Shown: piece after piece, positions 1-8,320 of the stretch
Numbering within the stretch: position 1 is the first letter of the stretch
Layout of the letters: each line of letters starts with the position of its first letter
From: Rhodohalobacter mucosus
GTDB lineage: Bacteria; Bacteroidota; Rhodothermia; Balneolales; Balneolaceae
Reading direction: 5' to 3'
Assembly (NCBI RefSeq): GCF_003150675.1
Contig: NZ_QGGB01000003.1
Coordinates: 124,001-188,000 of the forward strand
Length of the DNA stretch: 64,000 bases
Made by a program: the position numbers and the translations under genes
Notes under the pieces: generated by a model
The model's input: only the letters and a program-made list of their open reading frames with translations
Database searches by the model: none
What the model was told of the DNA's origin: nothing

Positions 1-491
1 AGATTACAATTGAAAAAAGAAATGTTGAAGAAATAGCGGAAATAGTAAGAACGCATGAACCAGGTGAACAACTGACCCTTGCCTTAACTCAATTTTTTGA
101 GGAAAAGCTTGGCGATATGGAACAGGTTCAGGGGATTCCCAGAGAGCAATACATTCAGGCCCAGATATCGCAGCTAAACAGGCCGTGGTTCAAATATTTT
201 ATCAATCATGAACCATCTGACTACCTGCAGCATGTCAGGGTACCCATTCTTGCCATCAATGGAGAAAAAGACATTCAGGTCACGGCGGATAATCTTGCGG
301 CCATTGAGCAGTCTGTTATGGACAAAGAACTCATAACCATAAAGGAGTATCCGGGCATGAATCACCTCTTTCAGGAATGTACCAGCTGCATGATGAGCGA
401 GTACGCGCAGATCGAGGAAACGATATCGCCTTTGGTTTTGACAGATATTACAGATTGGATACAAAACGTGATAACCCGGGAAAATAAATAA
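1..491 (+). CDS. Alpha/beta hydrolase, C-terminal part (5' end outside window)
   Basis: The reading frame is open from the first bases of the window, so the gene starts to the left; the first internal Met is at 117 but is not the natural start. The visible part has the end of an alpha/beta hydrolase fold: a strand followed by GEKD, where the Asp is the usual acid of the triad, and later PGMNHLF, where the His is the usual base. The nucleophile Ser would lie in the missing part. The substrate cannot be read from this fragment; similar proteins are annotated as S33-type hydrolases. The next gene is convergent. Confidence 0.8.
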   Translation, partial: ITIEKRNVEEIAEIVRTHEPGEQLTLALTQFFEEKLGDMEQVQGIPREQYIQAQISQLNRPWFKYFINHEPSDYLQHVRVPILAINGEKDIQVTADNLAAIEQSVMDKELITIKEYPGMNHLFQECTSCMMSEYAQIEETISPLVLTDITDWIQNVITRENK

Positions 492-671
492 CGTGTAATG
501 TTCTGATCTTAAATCCGTGGTTTTATCTCACACATGCGCACATATGACCAAAGTATGAGGAATGGATCAGAATATTGCGTACCAAGTGTTGACTTGCCAG
601 CGGTTCCAATTTCACGGTTGGGTTTCGGCGGGTGGATTCATTCACGCTTCCGGATCGGTTACATGTTCCTT

Positions 672-1526
672 TTAGCTTTTCTGATACACCCGTACCCAAT
701 CCACAACCATTTGCTGCGGGAATACGGTGGTGTCATCGGGCCGGCCGGCCCATGTTCCACCCACAGCGATGTTTAGCAGCAGAAAAAACTCTTCGTGAAA
801 TTCAGACAGTTCATCCGGGGTGATATCTGCGGTGGCGTATTCATTTCCATCGACCAGCCAGGTGATCTGATCTTCATCCCATATTAATTCGAATATGTGG
901 AAATCATCCGCAAATGTTCCGGTTTCCAATTCATAATCGACAGCACCCATTTGGGTATGGGATCCGGATGCATCCGCATAATGTATATTTGCCTCAACAA
1001 CCGAATTGCTCTTGGTTCCATAGAGCTCCAGGATATCAATTTCGCCGCTTTGCGGCCAGGGGGTATCTCCGCCGTTTTCATCGATATTGGCCCCGAGCAT
1101 CCAGAAGGCGGGCCAGATGCCTTCACCGTAGGGAAGTTTTATCCGGGCTGCAATTTTTCCGTATTTGAAGGTTACTTTGTTTGCCGTATTCAGCCTGGCA
1201 GAGGTGTATTGATTCATGCCGTGGTCATCACTTTCATGAATAGCCTCAATAACCAGTTTCCCATCATCAACATAGGCATTTTCACTGTTATCCGTGTATC
1301 GCTGCCACTCTTCATTGAATCGTCCGGCGCGTACTACCTGACGGTTCCAGCTGCTTTCGTCCAGGCTTTCGCCCTCAAACTCATCGCCCCAAAACAGTTC
1401 CCAGTCCGAACCGGGGTCGTAGGTGTCATCTGGTGAATTATTGCTGCTATTTTGATTGTTCTGGCAGGAAGATGCTGTCATGATAAGTGTGACCAGGATT
1501 AATAGATGAAATATATGGCTACTCAT
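672..1526 (-). CDS. Glycoside hydrolase family 16 lipoprotein (beta-glucanase/laminarinase type)
   Basis: 284 aa. An N-terminal hydrophobic stretch ends in the lipobox TASSC (Cys21), predicting an outer-membrane or surface lipoprotein. The GH16 active-site motif EIDILE is at residues 162-167, giving nucleophile Glu162, helper Asp164 and acid/base Glu167; the ExDxxE spacing is the beta-bulge form typical of laminarinases. Aromatic residues such as the WPAFW segment just before it fit a glucan-binding cleft. Likely role: cleavage of beta-1,3 or mixed-linkage glucans at the cell surface. It is the second of two GH16 genes on the minus strand, separated by a perfect palindrome, so it may have its own promoter. 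Exact substrate is inferred. Confidence 0.92.
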   Translation of the reverse strand: MSSHIFHLLILVTLIMTASSCQNNQNSSNNSPDDTYDPGSDWELFWGDEFEGESLDESSWNRQVVRAGRFNEEWQRYTDNSENAYVDDGKLVIEAIHESDDHGMNQYTSARLNTANKVTFKYGKIAARIKLPYGEGIWPAFWMLGANIDENGGDTPWPQSGEIDILELYGTKSNSVVEANIHYADASGSHTQMGAVDYELETGTFADDFHIFELIWDEDQITWLVDGNEYATADITPDELSEFHEEFFLLLNIAVGGTWAGRPDDTTVFPQQMVVDWVRVYQKS

Positions 1527-1615
1527 AAGAGGGGGATTTAGTTGTGTATGAAATGCAGTACGGTATGGAGATTTTAGTTACCAAGCTTGAATGGTGCTGG
1601 TAGAACCACCCCCGG

Positions 1616-1636
1616 CCCCTCCTTTCAAAGGAGGGG
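1616..1636. repeat. Perfect GC-rich palindrome between the two GH16 genes
   Basis: A 10-bp arm CCCCTCCTTT, one base, then its exact complement, inside longer imperfect complementarity (GAACC upstream, GGTTC downstream). There is no T-tract on the minus strand, so it is not a clear intrinsic terminator. It resembles the short intergenic palindromes dispersed in many Bacteroidota genomes and may act as an mRNA 3' stabiliser or processing site. Confidence 0.7.
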
Positions 1637-1675
1637 AGGTTCATTAGTAATTATATTTACGTAAGAAATTAATGA

Positions 1676-2527
1676 TCAATCGGAGGCATACTCGTGTTTT
1701 ACCCAGTCCACTTCCATCACCCATTCACCTTCCATCGGGTTATCGGTGATTTTGGCGTAGTTCAGAATTGCAAACATGGGCTCAGGGTAATTGTCTCCCT
1801 GACCTTCGTTGCGATAGATCTCCTCGCCATTCAGGCGATACACCAGGTCGCTGCCTTCCCACTCCACGGAGTATTCGTGGTATTCGTTTAAATCAGCGGG
1901 AAAGTTCGCCCGCAGGCTCCACCAGTCACCCTGATCGCATTCACCCAGGCTTTTGATGGCTCCGGTCGTAAACTCATTGTCAAGATGGTCGCCGTGATGC
2001 TCAAAAATATCAATTTCCCCGGAACCTGTAAGCGGCCAGCAGACGTCTTCATTATCTTCCTGTACCGGTGGTTCATTGTTTCGCGCACCCAGTATCCACC
2101 ATGCCGGAAACTGACTGGGCTCACCGTTACTCCAAAGCCGTAACCGTGCCGTCCATTTCCCCTTTACAAACTCCTGGCGGTTTTTGGAAGCAATACGGCC
2201 GGCAACATACTCCGTATCAGGGTGTTGATTGCCGAATTTGTCCATGTTATCGCAGGGGATCTTTTCGCCGATATTGATCACTTTCAGTTTAAGGGTTCCA
2301 TCGCTGACTTCACGGGTTCCGTACTGGCCATCGGGTACGTAGCACTGGGCTTCGTTATTCACCCATATTCGCTGGTCCTGCCAGTTGTCGGGATTGAATG
2401 TGTCAAAATCATCAAAGAAATCAACCGTCCACCGGTCGGCAGTTTCAGGACTTTCTTCTGGCTTGTTATTGCAGCCTGTAAGTAGAGATAGAAGAACGAT
2501 AAGGAGGGGGACAAGTATCTGTTTCAT
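1676..2527 (-). CDS. Glycoside hydrolase family 16 lipoprotein, second copy
   Basis: 283 aa with lipoprotein signal ending LLTGC (Cys19). The catalytic motif EIDIFE lies at residues 171-176 (Glu171, Asp173, Glu176), again the ExDxxE form of GH16 beta-glucanases. Outside the motif it is clearly diverged from the neighbouring GH16 protein, with extra Cys residues (62, 92, 163) and a longer loop before the active site, so the pair is not a recent duplication and may differ in specificity. It is upstream of the other GH16 gene on the same strand. Role inferred: extracellular glucan breakdown. Confidence 0.92.
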   Translation of the reverse strand: MKQILVPLLIVLLSLLTGCNNKPEESPETADRWTVDFFDDFDTFNPDNWQDQRIWVNNEAQCYVPDGQYGTREVSDGTLKLKVINIGEKIPCDNMDKFGNQHPDTEYVAGRIASKNRQEFVKGKWTARLRLWSNGEPSQFPAWWILGARNNEPPVQEDNEDVCWPLTGSGEIDIFEHHGDHLDNEFTTGAIKSLGECDQGDWWSLRANFPADLNEYHEYSVEWEGSDLVYRLNGEEIYRNEGQGDNYPEPMFAILNYAKITDNPMEGEWVMEVDWVKHEYASD

Positions 2528-2919
2528 GTGCAGCGATGGTTGAATTTGTAAAAATTGTCAGATTATATACCCAATGTGATTGGATATCCGGATGGTCGAT
2601 AACCTGTTTACATCTGCACAATCTAAGAGATTAGTTCAGAATATGCACGGAAAGACGTGCGGTCTGGATAAAGAGTAACCGGATTCTTCATCCGAAACGA
2701 TCTGGATCCGGAGTTGAGAGATAAAATTTATGGGTTTACGTATCTCTAAGGCTGTTTCAGGATCAGCGACTGCACTGTTTGAAATATTTAACCGGTAGTT
2801 GTATCTGTCCTGCATAATGACTGGATAGAAGTAATAACTGCAGGTCGGGATCAAATCTGCCGGGCTCTATGCAAAGCCCGGCAGGCTGAATTCGGAAATG
2901 TTTAATTCTGAAATGCCCT
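2528..2919. other. Intergenic region, no supported gene
   Basis: Between the first GH16 gene and the NmrA-like gene, both on the minus strand. It should hold the promoter of the GH16 pair. A 72-codon minus-strand ORF (2636-2854) has no recognisable domain and no clear ribosome-binding site, and I do not call it a gene. Confidence 0.5.
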
Positions 2920-3759
2920 TCAGATACTGCTTACTTTCTGTTCCCATACTCCCGTTTCAGCAGCGGCAGCGGCAAAGTCAGAGAAGTCTGTGGCTTTTCT
3001 TCCCAACACGCGTTCCACATCATGACTCACGATCTGATTGTCCGGATTGCCCAATACCTCCCTGAAAAGATATTCAAAGAGCCAGATGTAGTCTGGTGGG
3101 AGCCCGGCTGCTTTTAATCCCGCAGTATATTCATCCAATGATATCGGACGATAGTTGATATTGCTGCCGGTTGCTTTGGAGATCTCACTAACAACATCAG
3201 CGAAAGTAAGCTTCCGCGGGCCGGTTACTTCATATGTTTTTCCATTGTGTTGATCATCGGTGAGGGCAGCGGTAACCACATCCGCGATATCACCGGTGTC
3301 CACAAACGGGATCTTAACATCCGGCATCGGCAGTGCTACGTCTCCGGATAGGATGGGATCCACAAAGAAACTCTCGCTGAAGTTCTGGCTAAACCACGAA
3401 GCACGAACCAGGGTATAATCCATGCCGGAATTTGCTATCAGCTTTTCGCAGCGCTCCGCTTCTTTTTCTCCTTTTCCGGACAATAAAACAGCTTTTTGAA
3501 CACCTACGGATGTTGCTATATCGATCAGTTTCTGGATAGCCTCATAAGCTCCGGGCACGGCCAGATCAGGATAGAATACGATATACATCCGATCGATATC
3601 TTTAAGCACCTCACCCCAGTTGGATGGATCCTCCCATTCGAAAGAAGGATTACTTTTTCTGGATGCAATGCGGACATTTCGTCCCGTTTCTTTCAGGTTC
3701 TTAACTACTTTTCGTCCGGTTTTTCCGGTTCCGCCAATAACGAGGTATTTGTTTTCCAT
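2920..3759 (-). CDS. NmrA-like NAD(P)-binding oxidoreductase (atypical SDR)
   Basis: 279 aa, a normal length for the NmrA/HSCARG group of atypical short-chain dehydrogenases. The N-terminus carries the nucleotide-binding motif GGTGKTG (residues 9-15, GxxGxxG) after the first beta-strand. Further along are the VLLSGKG strand and an RASWFSQNF segment typical of NmrA-like proteins, which usually lack the complete SDR catalytic Tyr-Lys pair. Members act as redox-sensing NAD(P) binders or as reductases of quinone-like substrates. It lies 44 bp downstream of the DUF1772 gene, with an AraC regulator just beyond, a frequent grouping for small redox-responsive operons. Confidence 0.85.
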   Translation of the reverse strand: MENKYLVIGGTGKTGRKVVKNLKETGRNVRIASRKSNPSFEWEDPSNWGEVLKDIDRMYIVFYPDLAVPGAYEAIQKLIDIATSVGVQKAVLLSGKGEKEAERCEKLIANSGMDYTLVRASWFSQNFSESFFVDPILSGDVALPMPDVKIPFVDTGDIADVVTAALTDDQHNGKTYEVTGPRKLTFADVVSEISKATGSNINYRPISLDEYTAGLKAAGLPPDYIWLFEYLFREVLGNPDNQIVSHDVERVLGRKATDFSDFAAAAAETGVWEQKVSSI

Positions 3760-3803
3760 GAGTCTAAGTTTATAGATTGGTTGATTATTGAATGGGTACT
3801 CTT

Positions 3804-4295
3804 TTATGAATGGATGAACGCAGTAAATAGAAGCAGCATGAAGGAAATCACTGCAAAAGCAGTGCGAATCAAGTGCAGGCGGTTCCAGGGTTTCTCGTAC
3901 TCGTGCCTCTTGGCAGAGATCTCTTTATCGCTAAGTTTACTCAGCTCAACGGTGTCTAATGCATCATTCAGAGGTACATTTCCGGTACCGGTGACAATCA
4001 CTGTCCCGGCTCCATAGATCAGTACTGAAGACAGGATGAGCCAGAAGGCAGTTGCCGCATCCCTGTAAAGATATGCGCACAAGAGTTGAATGACGACCGG
4101 ACCCAGAAAGATCAGCATGAAAGGCGGGTTGATTATCGCACGATTGATTTTCTGCATCGTTTCGATGTAAACAGTATCCGTTACACGTTTTGTACCGGGA
4201 ATTACCGAAACCTGCCATGCGAAGAAGAGTCCTGCAGATAATCCGGTCAGTATGATGGCTGTATATAAAGCTGCAAATTGAAAGTTGAAGTCCAT
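3804..4295 (-). CDS. DUF1772 (anthrone-oxygenase-like) membrane protein
   Basis: 163 aa with four predicted membrane helices (about residues 5-28, 55-75, 80-103 and 140-160). The pattern fits DUF1772, a family named after fungal anthrone oxygenases; its bacterial members have no settled function. An NRAIINPPFM segment between the first two helices is typical of the family. It is followed at 44 bp by the NmrA-like gene and probably co-transcribed with it; the AraC regulator lies upstream on the same strand with about 100 bp between. Function not assigned. Confidence 0.8.
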   Translation of the reverse strand: MDFNFQFAALYTAIILTGLSAGLFFAWQVSVIPGTKRVTDTVYIETMQKINRAIINPPFMLIFLGPVVIQLLCAYLYRDAATAFWLILSSVLIYGAGTVIVTGTGNVPLNDALDTVELSKLSDKEISAKRHEYEKPWNRLHLIRTAFAVISFMLLLFTAFIHS

Positions 4296-4396
4296 TTTTC
4301 CTCCGTTTTTGGTTCAGAAGAAATATGGGCGCAGAAAAACGGCAAGACTTGACAGTACCTGCCAAATTTTTTGCAGATTTCGCCAAAAGTGCAGAA

Positions 4397-5386
4397 TCAG
4401 GACAGGTTTCGGTACTCCAGGGGAGCTTTGCCTGTCCAGCGCTTAAAGGCGCGGTTGAAGGCACTCTGTTCAGAGAATCCGGTTTGAAAGGCAACCTCAC
4501 TGACAGATTCAGAACTGTTTTTAAGAAGGTTGATACTGACTTTCTGCTGCGTATCCTGTACCAGCTGCCGGTAGGTGGTGCCTTTTTCCGAGAGACGACG
4601 GCTGAATGTGCGTGTACTCATCCCAAGGTGTCTCCCGATATCCGCTGCAAAGGGAATTCCGCTGGGTAAAGCATCCCTTATCAGATTCTGGGCATCCTTG
4701 ATGAGCTTATCTGCGGCAACTTCAATGCCATCCGCTTTTTCTTTCAGCCGCTCTATCATGAACCGGTTAATACTTTCATCCGCCTTTACAGTACGAGTGT
4801 CCAGGTCCTCAGATTTGAAAACCAGCCGATTATAATCCTGCTCAAAGTGCACTTCACAGCCGAAAAAATCTTCATAACGTCCGATTTCATCCGGTCTGCC
4901 GTGAGCAAATGATACGCTTAGTGGACGGATGTCTGCACCGGTAATTTTATGGATCACAGTGAGAGTAGCTACGATGGAGGACTCATTTGAGATCTCAATC
5001 CCCCTTCGGACAGCATCCCTGTAAATGGTAATGTTGCCGGTTTCGCCTTCACCCGTAACTTTATAAATTTGAGTATCGGTCATCAGAATAAAGAAACGTT
5101 CGCACCTTTTGAACATGTCACGGGGTGAGAGGCATGTTTTCCAGGCAAGGCCCAGCACATCGAAATCATCCAGTACCATCAATTGTCCTACACGGACGGA
5201 AAATGCGGGTTCCAGGTGCTCGTCAATGATTTCATAAAGTTCAAAAAAGACGTCGGTTGGTGCATACTTGGAATCATGCTGAAGGATTTCACGAATTCCC
5301 AGATGCGAAACAGCATCATAAGGCAGGCCTTCTTTTTCCGCCAGGTCTGCAACCTTTTTGAATATGCTTTTTAGGACAAAACTCAT
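4397..5386 (-). CDS. AraC-family transcriptional regulator (arabinose-binding-domain type)
   Basis: 329 aa. Residues 1-200 match the long N-terminal sensor domain seen in OruR/VirS-like AraC proteins, and residues 230-329 form the double helix-turn-helix (GRHLGMSTRTFSRRLSEKG, then EVAFQTGFSEQSAFNRAFKRW with GKAPLEYR at the end). This class often activates a nearby enzyme operon in response to a small hydrophobic effector. Genes for DUF1772 and an NmrA-like reductase follow on the same strand, and a DUF4386 protein and an alcohol-dehydrogenase-like enzyme precede it, so these are plausible targets. The effector is unknown. Confidence 0.92.
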   Translation of the reverse strand: MSFVLKSIFKKVADLAEKEGLPYDAVSHLGIREILQHDSKYAPTDVFFELYEIIDEHLEPAFSVRVGQLMVLDDFDVLGLAWKTCLSPRDMFKRCERFFILMTDTQIYKVTGEGETGNITIYRDAVRRGIEISNESSIVATLTVIHKITGADIRPLSVSFAHGRPDEIGRYEDFFGCEVHFEQDYNRLVFKSEDLDTRTVKADESINRFMIERLKEKADGIEVAADKLIKDAQNLIRDALPSGIPFAADIGRHLGMSTRTFSRRLSEKGTTYRQLVQDTQQKVSINLLKNSSESVSEVAFQTGFSEQSAFNRAFKRWTGKAPLEYRNLS

Positions 5387-5492
5387 TCTTATCTGTGAAA
5401 TAGTTCTCCGTTTCTGTTTTTGAGAAAGTGATTAATATCGTGATTGCAGCGAAAAAGGACTGCATTTGATATCTGAAGCTTTCAGATTCCGG

Positions 5493-6179
5493 TCAGTGCC
5501 GCACTCCTTTAATCACCAGCCAAAGCATGAGGGTTACCTCGCCTATTCCGGCAGACAAACCAACAATGAGACCCAATGTGCTTTTCATTTCCGGAAAAAA
5601 GATAAAACCGAATGATTCAATCAGATATCCGAACGCGGCAGCTGCGAGTAATATCCCCAATACTTTTGGGAACAGGTCTGATTGATACAGAAGGTAACCG
5701 AGCAGCAGACAGTGAATTCCGAAAAAAGCTCCTGCTATCAGGTACCCCATGTTATGCAGTTCCATAAAAAAGAGCGAAAATTCCTGAAGCTGGGAAGGGT
5801 TGAACGATGCTGCAAATCCGTCCGACTCCAGCACTTTTAGAGCAGCAAAGTGATTCAGCAGGTTCAGGCTTCCGATGGCGGGGTGGGCGATCAGCCGGAA
5901 AGCCGCGGCTGTCATCGCCAGTCCCTTTCCTACCGGTTTGAGGAGCAGATAGAGCAAAACGGAGACTCCTGCATCGCAGATGAATGCGATCAGGTCGGTC
6001 ATGAGCCCCGCATTGAACAGGTTTGTGTTTTCCAGAATATTCCGCGCGGTTGCCGCAGCATCTCCGCTGACGATCACCACTTCTCGCACAGCCCCCTGGC
6101 TGAAGCCCGCACAAACAATGATGATCAGGTATAATACCCCGGAGATGCGGGCGAGTTTCTTTGTATTCACAGAATCCAT
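5493..6179 (-). CDS. DUF4386 family membrane protein
   Basis: 228 aa with about six hydrophobic helices and the opening ARISGVLYLIIIV typical of DUF4386 proteins. The ISGVLYL start, a FNAGLMTDL segment and a central YLLLKPVGKGLA loop are family features. The function is unknown; genes of this family are commonly found beside regulators and stress genes. It lies between the dehydrogenase gene upstream and the AraC regulator downstream, all on the minus strand, 36 bp after the dehydrogenase stop codon, so co-transcription with the dehydrogenase is likely. Confidence 0.85.
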   Translation of the reverse strand: MDSVNTKKLARISGVLYLIIIVCAGFSQGAVREVVIVSGDAAATARNILENTNLFNAGLMTDLIAFICDAGVSVLLYLLLKPVGKGLAMTAAAFRLIAHPAIGSLNLLNHFAALKVLESDGFAASFNPSQLQEFSLFFMELHNMGYLIAGAFFGIHCLLLGYLLYQSDLFPKVLGILLAAAAFGYLIESFGFIFFPEMKSTLGLIVGLSAGIGEVTLMLWLVIKGVRH

Positions 6180-6215
6180 AAAATTTTGGGTTGTTTTGAC
6201 TGAAGAAAATATTGA

Positions 6216-7184
6216 TCAGATGGTTATGACGACGTTTCCTGCTTTATGTCCCTGTGAAACGTAATCAAAGGCGTCATGGATGTCATCGAGGGGAAAATCC
6301 CTGTCAATAACAGCTGTGAGACGGTGGTTCTTGAACAGATCTGCGATCATTCGCAGGTCTTCGGCCTTCTCCTCACTCTTTCGCATGCCGGTAAAGGCAA
6401 GTATACTTTTTTGGTTGCCCCGGGTCGTTCTCAGCATATCAAATACGGAACGGAGGCTCAGAACGGTAGTCAGATAGGTGCCATCCGCTCTTAGAAGATG
6501 CCGGGTTGAACTGATCGAATATTTGCCGACGGTATCAAAGATAATATCAAACTGGTCGCTTACGTCACTAAGAGGTGTTTTCCGGTAGTCAATAATATGA
6601 TCGGCGCCCAGTGATTTCACCAGCAGGGCATTTTTGGAACTGGTAACACCGGTGACCTCTGCGCCGTAATATTTTGCCAGCTGTACCGCATATGTTCCCA
6701 CGCTTCCGGAAGCTCCGATAATTAATACACGGTCGCCCTTTTTAATTTTCCCATGATCGCGCAGGAAGGGCAGAGCCGTCAGTGAACCGTACGTAACAGC
6801 TGCGGCCTCCTTAAAGGGGAGGTAGTCAGGTTTATGCACTACTGGATCCTGATCCGAAACAAGTACGTACTCTGCATGAGCACCATAGCGGGTACCGCTG
6901 TCGGCGATTACCTCGTCACCCTTTTTAAATGCTGTGACTTTTTCACCTGTTTTTTCTACCACTCCCGAAAGTTCGGTACCCAGTATCTTTATCTTCGGCT
7001 TGAAGATTCCTGTGGCCATTCGGGGAAAGAATTCATTTCCGGACCTGAAAAGTGCATCCACTGCGGTTACGGTTGTTGCCTTTACCCTAATCAGGATGTC
7101 ATGTTCTTTTGGTTCAGGAGTATCGGTATCACCCACAACAACGGATTCGTGGACTCCGTAGGTTCTGAACAGTGCAGCTTTCAT
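6216..7184 (-). CDS. Medium-chain NAD(P)-dependent dehydrogenase / quinone-oxidoreductase-like
   Basis: 322 aa. It has the GroES-like N-terminal domain (residues 25-110, with GTELSGVVEKTG) and a Rossmann domain with GASGSVGTYAVQLAKYYGAEV near residues 150-175. The structural and catalytic Zn ligands of true alcohol dehydrogenases are not evident, which suggests the zinc-independent quinone oxidoreductase/YhdH-like branch acting on quinones or enals. C-terminal GHKAGNVVITI closes the domain as usual. A dyad resembling a Crp/Fnr site lies about 70 bp upstream of the start. Likely the first gene of a unit with the DUF4386 gene. Confidence 0.9.
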   Translation of the reverse strand: MKAALFRTYGVHESVVVGDTDTPEPKEHDILIRVKATTVTAVDALFRSGNEFFPRMATGIFKPKIKILGTELSGVVEKTGEKVTAFKKGDEVIADSGTRYGAHAEYVLVSDQDPVVHKPDYLPFKEAAAVTYGSLTALPFLRDHGKIKKGDRVLIIGASGSVGTYAVQLAKYYGAEVTGVTSSKNALLVKSLGADHIIDYRKTPLSDVSDQFDIIFDTVGKYSISSTRHLLRADGTYLTTVLSLRSVFDMLRTTRGNQKSILAFTGMRKSEEKAEDLRMIADLFKNHRLTAVIDRDFPLDDIHDAFDYVSQGHKAGNVVITI

Positions 7185-7570
7185 AGATATCCTCAGATGT
7201 TGAAGTGATGGTTTCGTGTTCGGCTGCAGTTTACGTCCAGTGCCACCGGGAATTCATTGACTTACGTCAATAAGTGAAATATTTTTGAAAAAAGTCTGAC
7301 TATTTCAGATCAGGCGGACCAAATAACGGGTAGTCTCAATGCCGGTGGTCAGGTCAAAATGATACAAGTTCGATGCGGACTGTTATACGGAATAATGAAG
7401 GGCCCGATTAGGAAATACTTCATCGTACACACTTCAAGAGGGAACAAACGGAAGATGAGCTGCAGGGAGGGGCATAGCCATCTAAAGGTATAGTTGCCCG
7501 GTTTTGGATCCGTTCGCTGTCATGTTCATGTGATCCGCAGGCTTGGATGGATATCACACGTTCACTTTAC
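7185..7570. other. Intergenic region upstream of the dehydrogenase
   Basis: No credible gene. It contains the symmetric site at 7256-7271 and the presumed promoter of the dehydrogenase gene, and the 3' flank of the first XRE gene. No hairpin followed by a T-tract is obvious. Confidence 0.5.
7256..7271 (-). promoter_or_regulatory. Symmetric Crp/Fnr-like site
   Basis: ATTGAC, four bases, then GTCAAT: perfect 6-bp arms with 4-bp spacing. The form matches the TTGA-N6-TCAA core recognised by many Crp/Fnr regulators. It lies about 72 bp upstream of the dehydrogenase start codon. A Crp/Fnr-type gene is present at 15.7-16.3 kb, but the link is inference. Confidence 0.5.
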
Positions 7571-7780
7571 TCAGTTGTACTGAAAGACATCCTCCAGCCC
7601 CAAATCAAATACCCTTGCGATTTTGAAAGCCAGCTCCAGGGAGGGTGAGTATTTGGCCGCTTCAAGGGCATTGATGGTCTGACGTGTAACACCCACTTTA
7701 TTTGCCAGTTCTGCCTGGGTCATCTCATTGGCGTGGAACCGCAGAGAACGGATCTTATTTGTGATTTTCTTATCTCCCAT
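7571..7780 (-). CDS. Small XRE-family helix-turn-helix regulator, first copy
   Basis: 69 aa, essentially one HTH_3 domain: MTQAELANKVGVTRQTINALEAAKYSPSL spans the DNA-binding helices, followed by the DLGLEDVF end typical of the YozG/Cro-like minimal regulators. It begins 9 bp after the stop of a four-helix membrane protein on the same strand, so the pair is one operon. A near-identical arrangement occurs at 10.9-11.6 kb. These minimal regulators usually repress their own operon; the signal could be passed through the membrane partner, but that is inference. Confidence 0.88.
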   Translation of the reverse strand: MGDKKITNKIRSLRFHANEMTQAELANKVGVTRQTINALEAAKYSPSLELAFKIARVFDLGLEDVFQYN

Positions 7781-7789
7781 GAGTCAGGT

Positions 7790-8221
7790 TTACATTTTTC
7801 TGTAAAAATAGATCTGGGTGCCTCTGTTGACGATCGAAGAGATCAGAACGATATAAACCAATATATGAACAAGCGATACGGTTCCGTATATAAACGATTC
7901 GAACCCAATCAATTCCTCAATCATCAGCTGGAACAATACGGATATGATGGCAACGGAAAGAAAAAGATAAGCATTTCTGAAACCTTTGCCGGCTATCCGT
8001 TCATCCCGTTCGTCTTTATCGACTTCATGTTTATTTTTGAGTATGCCGATTACAACTTCAACAATCAGGACGAAAAGGAAAATTTTGAAGAACAGAGACG
8101 ATAGCTGGCTTTCAACTTCAGACCAGTTTTCCGGCAGCCCGAAAGCATAGAGCCCGTAAATGATAAGAATAGACACTGAAGACAGAATGGAAGTCCAGGC
8201 GTAAATTTCTTGTTTAGACAT
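7790..8221 (-). CDS. Four-helix membrane protein partnered with XRE regulator, first copy
   Basis: 143 aa with four predicted membrane helices: two at the N-terminus (about residues 8-28 and 45-62) and two at the C-terminus (85-105 and 112-135), with a charged middle (KHEVDKDERDERIAGKG). The DERDERI loop is reminiscent of DUF2178-like proteins commonly encoded with small XRE regulators. No catalytic motif is visible. It is the promoter-proximal gene of the pair, and a dyad lies just upstream. Confidence 0.75.
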   Translation of the reverse strand: MSKQEIYAWTSILSSVSILIIYGLYAFGLPENWSEVESQLSSLFFKIFLFVLIVEVVIGILKNKHEVDKDERDERIAGKGFRNAYLFLSVAIISVLFQLMIEELIGFESFIYGTVSLVHILVYIVLISSIVNRGTQIYFYRKM

Positions 8222-8251
8222 AGCATGTGAAGTTTAATTGAGAGTCAGCTA

Positions 8252-8272
8252 TTTTTTACGTGATGTAAAAAA
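8252..8272. promoter_or_regulatory. Dyad upstream of the first membrane-protein/XRE pair
   Basis: TTTTTTAC and GTAAAAAA separated by five bases, about 30 bp upstream of the membrane-protein start. A second overlapping inverted pair (ATGTAA/TTACAT on the minus strand) lies just beyond. It could be the operator of the downstream XRE protein or a weak hairpin at the end of the TolB-TPR-AraC gene. No convincing -35/-10 pair is seen. Confidence 0.35.
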
Positions 8273-8320
8273 AATGTTACATGCTTTTGGAAAAAAATGC
8301 TGAATACATAAAAAACAGTA

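Noticed and set aside
2636-2854. 72-codon minus-strand ORF
   Set aside because: No recognisable domain, no ribosome-binding site and unconvincing amino-acid composition.
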